Source of the DNA: Carettochelys insculpta
Taxonomy: Eukaryota; Chordata; Testudines; Carettochelyidae
Direction of reading: 5' to 3'
DNA: 64,000 bases
Assembly (NCBI RefSeq): GCF_033958435.1
Contig: NC_134160.1
Coordinates: 17,409,001-17,473,000, forward strand
Below the pieces are notes generated by a model. The model ran no database searches, was not told where the DNA came from, and saw only the letters and a list, made by a program, of their open reading frames with translations. The position numbers and the translations under genes were made by a program. Shown here one piece after another: positions 56,520 to 64,000 of the stretch. The first letter of the stretch is position 1; every line of letters begins with the position of its first letter.

Positions 56520-57285
56520 GTCTTTCATCTGTGTGTGTAAACCCTTCCTTACATCTATCTGAAGGCGCCTGGGCAATCCCTGCATGCTGCGCTAACCTCG
56601 CCGTGACCCACATGCTATTTTTACTCCAGTGCCTCATCTTGCTTGGAACCCTGTGTTGTAATTGTCAGGGGCTGGCACCCTGGGCACAGTCCCGTCACTC
56701 TGACACAGATGGGAAGGTATGCGAGTTTCCGTGTTTGATTCGTAAGCTAAAAAATCCTCATCGCCTCCCTGGCACCAGTTTTGTACAGAAGCCAAGATCA
56801 CTGCAGGCCTGTTTGCCCCACTCCAGCGATGCTCCAGATCTACTGCTGAGAATCCCATGCTGCTGCAGCCAGGCATGGATGCGACTGTGGTGGCTGTTGT
56901 GTGCTCTGTCTCACCACTTCCTTCCCAGTGTCCCTAGCAGGGCCTGTCACAGCTCTCTCAGCTTGGCAGGTGCTTAAGAAAAACTTATTAGGTTTCTACA
57001 CACCTCACACAATCCGGCCCCTCAGAGCCCAACTTTTAGGGACTCACTTTTGAAATGGTTAGTGTTGAGTTTAATTGTGGTTGGCTCTTGAATGAGTGTT
57101 GGTAAATGAAGGGAATCCCACCATGGGCTGATACTGGCAGCTGGGTCCATAGCTCACTTCATTTTCCTAAATTATGCTCCTTGTCCTCTTACTTGTTCAA
57201 AATTGAGGCCCATCTTCCTTAAATGAAGTACAGCTTTCAATAGCCAGTGACGGACTCATCTGGTAATATCTGCCTACCACACTCA
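56520..57285. other. No gene recognised
   Basis: A 148-codon frame at 56531-56977 (plus) has hydrophobic, Cys-rich stretches but no recognised family. Support for a real gene is lacking. Confidence 0.45.
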
Positions 57286-57721
57286 GGCTACGTCTACACT
57301 AGCCAAAAACTTCGTAATGGCCATGCAAATGGCCATTTCGAAGTTTACTAATGAAGCACTGAAATACATATTCAGCGCCTCATTGGCATGTGGGCGGCTG
57401 CGGCACTTCGAAATTGACGCGGCTCACCGCCGCATGGCTTGTCCAGACGGGGCTCCTTTTTGAAAGGACCCTGGCTACTTCGAAGTCCCCTTATTCCCAT
57501 CTGCTCATAGGACTAAGGGGACTTTGAAGTAGCCAGGGTCCTTTCGAACAGGAGCCCCATCCAGATGAGCTGCGCTGCAGCCAGCCGCGTCAATTTCGAA
57601 GTGCCGCAGCCGCCCACTTGTTAATGAAGCGCTGAATATGTATTTCAGTGCTTCATTAGTAAACTTCGAAATGGCTATTTGCATGGCCGTTTCGAAGTTT
57701 TTGGCTAGTGTAGACACGGCC
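57286..57721. mobile_element. Palindromic MITE, 436 bp, TCA duplication
   Basis: Ends GGCTACGTCTACACTAGCC and GGCTAGTGTAGACACGGCC are flanked by TCA (57283-57285 and 57722-57724). The two halves are inverted copies: AATGGCCATGCAAATGGCCA, AGTAAACTTCGAAATGGC-type arms and GGACCCTGGCTACTTCGAAG against its complement. The centre is near 57503. It is non-coding. Confidence 0.9.
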
Positions 57722-57724
57722 TCA

Positions 57725-60448
57725 GAGAAAAGAATGGGCATTGACTTATTTGTAATTCAAGTGATTCGTTTTTTCTGGCTTGGTCAGATAAAATGGAGGC
57801 TTGACTGATGCATTTCATGAACTGGATATGGACCGTGTTCCTACCACTACTCCAGCGCTTTATGAAGAACCCTCTTTCCAGAAGGGCCACAGCTGGAGTT
57901 AGCTTTGCTGGGGCCTTTTCCCATCTCCTCCACACTTCCAGCTGTGCTCTTCCCTCCAGAGTTCACGGACACTGCCACAGCTTCTGTCCTGTTAATGTTT
58001 CTGGCTGTTGTTGCACCTTTGTGTCAGTGTTTGCTCCAGGGTGCTGGAACATTTTTATGAGCGGGGCTGCTGCAATCCAGCCCTCTTATCCCTGTCTACC
58101 TCCTACCCACAGCTGAGGCCTGGAGTGAATCAGAGCCTCTGAAGCAGGAGGTGGCAGCTGAGACCCCAGGCAGTAGGCTGGGGTGAGCAAACTAATTATG
58201 TCAGGCCCCGCTTTTCATCCCTGCAGTAAGCAAGGCTCCCCTCCTCCCCGCCCAACCCATCTAATGTAATCCAAACCGACGGAAATTTTGATTATGTTCA
58301 TATGAAAAAAAAAAGTCCTTTTGGCACATGAATGAAAATGTTTGTAGAATGTCAAAACTTTATAAATTGGCCTATAAATGTGAATATGGACACATACAAA
58401 CAGGAACAGATTTCATCCTTTTTAATGCGATGGATGAGCCTGAGCCAATTGTGCTGCACACCCATTAAGAAATATCATGCCCCCTTGAGAGTGTCCACCC
58501 CCCCTATCTTGCACACCCCTGCACTAGGCCAAGAGTCAGGGGATGCTGCTGCACCCTGCTATGCCTCTAGTTCTCACACCTCCGTGTTTGCTGATTTGTT
58601 GGGGCCAGAGATTGCAAGTCATAGCTCATCCTTGGGGCATGGCTTTAATGCTCCCTACTGGAGCCGGTTCAGCCAAATCCCTTCCTGTGCTGGTCTTCAA
58701 GCTGCTCTCCCACTTCTTGTATGTGGCACAGCTGTTGGTGGGACTTTTCTCCAGCCTGTTGCTGCCGTTTTCTGTTGGTCCTCCTCATTGCTTGTTCTTC
58801 CTGACTCTCCTGTGTCAGCCCAGAGGAAGACGAAGGCTCTTTCTAGTCATCCTGGTCTGTCTGTCTGTGTTGTTTGTATGTCACCATTCTGAAGCTGTCT
58901 GGGCTTTCAAGTCCATTGCTGTCCAGTCTCTGTAGTAACCTCACCTGACCTGTGTCCTACTGCAGCTGGGACTCTTGCCGTTTGCCACTGCTTTGTGTGG
59001 CTATTTGATATTTGGACCTCACCTACACATAGTGGTTTCAGGTTCTCAGCTTCTTTTTTGCGGCTGGCTGCCTCCCTCGCTTGGTGATCTCTCAACTGCA
59101 TCTGGCTCCTGCCTGTATTTCCACAACAGGACTGCCACAGATGGCCCCTCGTGGGAAGCAGAGTCTTGGCTCTCCGGCCCAGAAGTCTGGGTTCCCCTCT
59201 CATCCCTTGGCAGGAAAATTGCAATGAGTGGCCATGGCCACATAAGGACCCTTCTTGCCTGCTTGGCCTCTGCTGTCAGTCTCTTACTAGTGTGTCAGGC
59301 CAGCTCCACCTCCCTTGTTCTCTCTGGGTCCCCAGAGGACGTCTTGTGCTTGACCTGTATGGGGCTGAATCAGTTGCAGTCTGCTGCATAGCACAGTGGC
59401 CCTTGTCTGAGTCCCATGTCAGAGACAACCATCCTTTTGCTTCCTTATCACAGGGCCTGCCTCCATGTCCTTCAGACTGCCCAGCTTCCTGTATTGTACC
59501 CAGAAGTACCTGCCCAAAGGTTTGGCAGAGACTGTCTGGTGGCAGGCCAGCTCATCTGGCTCCGTATATGCCAGAACCCTTTCTTGACATCACCAGCCAA
59601 GACCTGGACAGATCCAGAAGTGTCCTCAGTCTCTGGGACTGGGCAGTGACTGCTTTTCAGTGCGCAGGTAAGTGGCTTTGGATCAGTGTAAACTCTCAGA
59701 GTTCCCTGAGATTTTCTCCACTGTTTCTGGGCTCAGCCTTCTGGGCTAATTTCAGCATCTGCAAAGATGCCTCCCCTTTGCAGACATATCTGCTCTTCCT
59801 TCTTTGTTCCACCAGGCTGGTGGAAATGTGAGTTCTGCAGTCTCACTGGCTGCACATAGGGATCTATTGCTAAAATGAGTTTGCCCTCCAGGTGTGTCTG
59901 TCTCCTGGGGAAATACACCCTGACAGTTCTTTAGAATGCTGATGGGGCCCCAGGCACTGTTCTCTGTCCTCTGACCTGAGGAGCACAATCAAATCCTTGG
60001 CTTGTGCTGCCCTGCTGCCCAGCAGGGCCAACTGCAGTGTGCCAACAGGCATCACCACCTCTTGTCCCATGCATTTCATATTGACAGCTTGCATTTGCCC
60101 TTGGCCTCAGCATGGTTTTATTGTACATCACCACCAGCCCTTGGTTACATTTCACAATCCAATATTGCCAGCTATTCATGCTGCTGGGATTACACTGCAG
60201 TTGGCCAAACAGTCTAGTTGGAATTGAATTAGTCTGCGATCAGAGAGCACAGTTGCAGATACAGCAGCTGGCAGCCTCCATCTGCAGTGCATGTCCATTG
60301 AGAGTCTTTGCATCCGCTTGAGTCATACGGTAGATCTCCCCTCTTCACTGGAAGCTTCAGTGCATTCAGTCACTGCATCTGCCGGTACTTTTTCCTTCCT
60401 GGGGTGAAGAGTGGCACTGGGATGTAAAGTACTTATGTTTTCCCCACC
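57725..60448. other. No gene recognised
   Basis: Contains a 226-codon plus-strand frame (59151-59831) and a 186-codon one (58332-58892), with no recognised domain. A CAGGTAAGT splice-donor-like site lies near 59666, but no acceptor or conserved protein supports an exon. A poly(A) run lies at 58303-58312. Confidence 0.4.
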
Positions 60449-60455
60449 CTTGGCA

Positions 60456-62621
60456 CTAATAGGGAAGGTCGAGGTGGGTGACAAGCTGGGAAGCAGTGAT
60501 CGTGAGATGGTAGACTTCAGGATCCTGAACAAAGGAAGGAAAGAGAGCAGCAAATTACACACCTTGGACTTCAGAAAAGCAGACTTTGACTCCTTCAGGA
60601 ACCTAATGGGCAGAATCCCCTGGGATGCTGCCATGAAGGGAAAAGGAGACCACGAAAACTGGCAGTATTTTAAGGAAGCCCTATTGAAGGCGGAGAAAGA
60701 AACTGTCCCAATGCGCAGCAAGAGAAATAAATATGGTAGGAGACCAGACTGGCTTAATGGGGAAATCCCTGGAAAACTTAGCCACAAAAAGGGAGCTTAC
60801 AAAAAGTGGAAGGTTGGACAGATGTCGAGGGAGGGATATAAAGGTATAGCTCGAGAATGTAGGGCAGTTATCGGGAAGGCAAAAGCGCAGCTGCAATTGG
60901 ACTCGCGAGGAATGTGAAGGATAACAAGAAAAGTTTCTACAGGCATGTTAGCAAGAAGAAGGTGATCAGAGAGGGCGTGGGGCCCCGGCTGGATGACGGA
61001 GGTAACCCAGTGACAGATGATGTAGCGAAAGCTGAAGTACTTAATGCTTTCTTTGCCTCTGTCTTCATGGACAAATACAGCTCCCAGACTAATGCGATAA
61101 GTGATGCATTGTGGGATGAAGGTTGTCAGCCTTTGGTGGGGAAAGAACAGGTTAGGAGCTATCTAAAAAGGCTAAAATGTACATAAATCGATGGGCCCGG
61201 ACATAATTCATCCGAAGGTTCTGAGGGAGTTGGTGTATGTTGTTGACGGGCCCTTGGCCATTATCTTTGAAAAGTTGTGGAGATCGGGAGAGATCCCGGA
61301 TGATTGGAAAAAGGCAAATGTAGTGCCCATCTTTAAAAAAGGGAAGAAGGATGATCCAGGGAACTATAGGCCGGTCAGTCTTACATCAGTCGCTGGAAAA
61401 ATCATGGAAGAGCTCCTCACGGAAGTCATTTTGAGGCACTTGGAGGAGGGGAGAGTGATCAGGAATAGTCAGCATGGATTCATGAAGGGCAAGTCATTCC
61501 TGACCAATCTGATTAGTTTCTACGATGAGATAACTGGCTCCGTGGATGGGGGAAAATCAATGGAAGTGATTTATCTTGACTTTAGCAAAGCTTTTGATAC
61601 AGTCTCCCACAATATTCTTGTCAGCAAGTTAAAAGAATGTGGATTGGATAAATGGATAGTAAGATGGATAGAAAGCTGGCTGGAAGGTCAGGCCCAGAGG
61701 GTAGTGATCAATGGCTCGATGTCGGGATGGCAGTCAGTTTCTAGTGCAGTGCCCCAAAGTTCGGTTCTGGGTCCTGTTCTGTTCAACATATTTATCAATG
61801 ACCTGGATGAGGGGTTGGATTGCACCCTCAGCAAGTTTGCGGATGACACTAAGCTAGGGGGAGAGGTAGATATGCCGGAGGGTAGGGACAGGGTCCAGAC
61901 TGACTTAGACAAATTGGAAGACTGGGCTGCAAGAAATCTGATGAGGTTCAATAAGGGCAAGTGCAGAGTCCTGCACTTAGGCCGGAGGAATCCCAAGCAT
62001 TGTGACAGGCTGGGGTCCGACTGGCTTGGTAGTAGTTTTGCAGAAAAGGATCTGGGAGTTGTAGTGGAAGAGAAGCTGGACATGAGTCAACAGTGTGCCA
62101 TTGTAGCCAAGAAGTCTAATGGCATATTAGGTTGCATCAAGAGGAGCGTTGCCAGTAGATCCAGAGAAGTGATTATTCCTCTTTATACGGCTTGGTGACG
62201 CTGCATCTGGAGTACTATGTCCAGTTCTGGGCCCCCAATTATAGGAAGGATGTGGATACACGGGAGAGGGTCCAGCGGAGGGCGACCAAAATAATTAGGG
62301 GGCTGGAGCATATGACCTGTGAAGAAAGGTTGAGGGAACTGGGACTGTTTAGTCTGCAGAAGAGAAGACTCAGGTGGGACTTGATAACAGCCTTCAGCTT
62401 ACTGAAGGGAGGCTGGAGAAAGGCTGTCCACAGTGGTCACGGATGGCAGAACACAGAACAATGGTCTCAAGTTGTGGTTGGAAAGGTCCAGGTTGAACGT
62501 TAGGAAAAAAATTTTCACTAGGCGGGTGGTGAAGCATTGGAATGGTCTACCCAGGGAAGCAGTGGAGTCTCCATCCCTGCAGGTGTTTAATTCTTGCCTC
62601 GACAAAGCCCTGCGGGGCTGA
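60456..62621 (+). pseudogene. CR1 ORF2, RT nearly intact but frameshifted
   Basis: The endonuclease tail and linker are in 60456-60917, then a shift to 60914-61186. The RT frame at 61191-62198 reads 335 codons and contains GEIPDDWKKANVVPIFKKG, NYRPVSLTSV, SQHGFMKGKSFLTNL and motif A, YLDFSKAFDTVSHN. It also has QSSVLGPVLFN and the catalytic FADDTK (about 61840). Further shifts at about 62195 and 62430 separate the C-terminal [11 protein letters not shown] domain and the last part. The ORF2 start and catalytic endonuclease residues are missing through 5' truncation, so it cannot move on its own. Confidence 0.9.
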
Positions 62622-62716
62622 TCTGATGGGTTTGGTCCTACTTAGAGCAGGGGGCTGGACTTGATGGCTTTTTTAGGTCTCTTCCAGCTGTATTGCTCTA
62701 TGATTCTATGATTCTC
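60456..62716 (+). mobile_element. CR1 LINE copy 3, well-preserved RT, 7-bp duplication
   Basis: It begins in the endonuclease C-terminus (EVGDKLGSSDREMVDF region), continues through the RT and C-terminal domain, and ends in CTCTATGATTCTATGATTCT. CTTGGCA flanks it at 60449-60455 and 62719-62725. It is the same subfamily as the copy at 5740-9215 and less decayed. Confidence 0.9.
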
Positions 62717-62725
62717 TGCTTGGCA

Positions 62726-62867
62726 TTTTTCTCTGCCTTTCCTGTTGTTGTTTCCACAATATATACCCGAAAGCCTGGTGCCACCACTCTCTGTCCTGTA
62801 TCCAGGGCTATAGCTTGAGTCTGAGTACTTGTTCCGTGCTAGTGGCTGTCATTGTTTTGGCCTTTTC
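62726..62867. other. Short spacer between two CR1 copies
   Basis: About 140 bp of unrecognised sequence. Confidence 0.5.
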
Positions 62868-63415
62868 TGCACTCATTAGACCTCAGCTGGAGCACTGTGT
62901 CCAGTTCTGGGCGCCACATTTCAAGAAAGATGTGGAGAAATTGGAGAAGATCCAGAGAAGAGCAACAAGAATCATTAAAGGTCCAGAGAAGATGAGCTCT
63001 GAGGGAAGACTGAAAGATCTGGACTTGTTTAGCTTACAAAAGAGAAGACTTAGAGGGGACATGATAGCTGTTTTCAAGTACCTAAAAGGGGGTTTCAAGG
63101 AGGAGGGAGAAAAATTGCTCTCCTTGACCTCTAGGACAAGAAGCAAGGGGCTTGAAACTGCAGCAAGGGAGGTTTAGGTTGGACATTAGCAAAAACTTCC
63201 TGTCTGTCAGGGTGATTAAACACTGGAATAATTGCCCAAGGAGGTTGTGGAATCTCCATCACTGGAGATATTTAAGACCAGGGTAGACAGACACCTATCG
63301 GGGATGGTTTAGACTCTAGACTCTAGAGACTCTAGACAGTGCTTGGTCCTGCCGTGGGAGCCGGGACTGGACTTGATGACCTCTCGAGGTCCCTTCCAGT
63401 TCTAGTGCTCTGTGA
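62868..63415 (+). mobile_element. CR1 LINE 3' portion, copy 4
   Basis: It reads LIRPQLEHCVQFWAPHFKKD, EKIQRRATRIIKGPEKMSS and [19 protein letters not shown], then the 3' untranslated region and the end CCAGTTCTAGTGCTCTGTGA. An AGACTCTAGACTCTAG micro-expansion lies at about 63312-63337. Related to the copy at 50.1 kb. Confidence 0.9.
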
Positions 63416-64000
63416 TTTTAGCTTTTCCCTGGACACTTCAGATGCCCTTGCTGTTTGGACGCATTTCTCTAAGGTGAGACTCGTTTCTTTCAAATACCTG
63501 TTTCATTAGCTGAAATTGCATGGTGCACAAACATCTTCTGCCTCTAATTAGGGAGCCTCTCATTCTCTGCATTTCTATAGTTCTATGATTCTGTGTTTCC
63601 AAAGTTCTTTATGGGTACCAGAGCTGCCAGCGCTCTATTCTCTCTTCTGCTTCCTTTATTTCAGGTTTAAAAACCCCAATATTTCTGTGCATTCTCTTTC
63701 TGGCTGTGGGCCCAGCACTCATCAGACGCCTTTATCTTCTATTCCTGAGTAACACTATCTCACTCACTTATCATCCTTTGTTCTCTCACCTTTGTTCCCT
63801 GTTTCTAGGTGCTGTTTGTGCGTCTGTTAATCAAATTATCTTCCCTGCTGTGGGGCTCACTAGACATCACCATCTCAATTTTTTGTATCCAGCATTTTTG
63901 GTGTAATCTGAAATGAAGCCAGACTCACATACGACAATTGGTATCTGTGTTTAAAATGGGCGGGACCAACATCTTGGATCTGAACACTAGAGTATGCTGA
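63416..64000. other. No gene recognised
   Basis: T-rich sequence to the window end with no coding or repeat signal. Confidence 0.5.

Noticed and set aside
59151..59831. 226-codon frame with a CAGGTAAGT donor near 59666 as an exon
   Set aside because: The donor lies inside the frame, no acceptor or known protein family is visible, and composition is not clearly coding.
1..64000. Bacterial-type systems, CRISPR arrays or operons
   Set aside because: All evidence points to a vertebrate genome. The only evenly spaced repeats are the 59-bp minisatellite and small tandem arrays without unique spacers.

Overview
The window looks like vertebrate, non-coding chromosomal DNA from a turtle, most likely a cryptodire. 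The strongest evidence is the set of repeats. There are about ten CR1 LINE copies ending in ATTCTATG or ATTCTTATG octamers. There are also tRNA-derived SINEs of the tortoise pol III (Cry I) type, Penelope-like (PLE) tails, a ZBED/hAT relic, a Harbinger relic and Harbinger-type MITEs whose ends contain GTCTACAC. These family assignments come from recognising the sequences, not from a database search. I found no host protein-coding gene, rRNA, functional tRNA or CRISPR. Nearly every long open frame is a transposon gene or random frame.

Left third (1-17 kb): an antisense CR1 (93-1452), an antisense PLE (1812-2700) and a palindromic MITE (2709-3166). Next comes a hAT relic (3575-9424) carrying three later insertions, the largest a CR1 with an esterase-type ORF1 and an RT ORF2 (5740-9215). 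A second, antisense CR1 (16909 down to 9893) is split by a 4.15-kb insertion at 11208-15361. That insertion carries a different LINE (endonuclease, then a 624-codon RT frame) and is bracketed by an 11-bp duplication. A SINE follows at 16912-17021.

Middle (17-46 kb): long low-repeat stretches are separated by a SINE tail, an old CR1, a 656-bp MITE (24170-24825), palindromic PLE tails, a likely LTR and a two-gene Harbinger relic (about 30147-34532). Two CR1 fragments follow, one carrying a 49-bp tail-only insertion of the 11-15 kb LINE. Then come a MITE nested in another MITE (41011-41807) and an old CR1 (42200-44480) that contains tRNA-like units and another PLE palindrome.

Right third (46-64 kb): CR1 fragments, a 12-copy 59-bp minisatellite whose units carry TATA-like motifs (51160-51859), and two adjacent Harbinger MITEs (55042-56516). 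These are followed by a 436-bp palindromic MITE (57286-57721), a CR1 copy with a well-preserved RT (60456-62716) and a further CR1 end.

The window is best read as a layered record of transposition. Target-site duplications and interrupted elements give a relative order of events. The most distinctive points are the LINE chimera inside CR1, a 13-bp CR1-tail octamer that breaks the LINE frame, the 49-bp tail-only retroinsertion, the recurrent PLE palindromes with 10-13 bp duplications, and the TATA-bearing minisatellite. I saw no clear new biological system.
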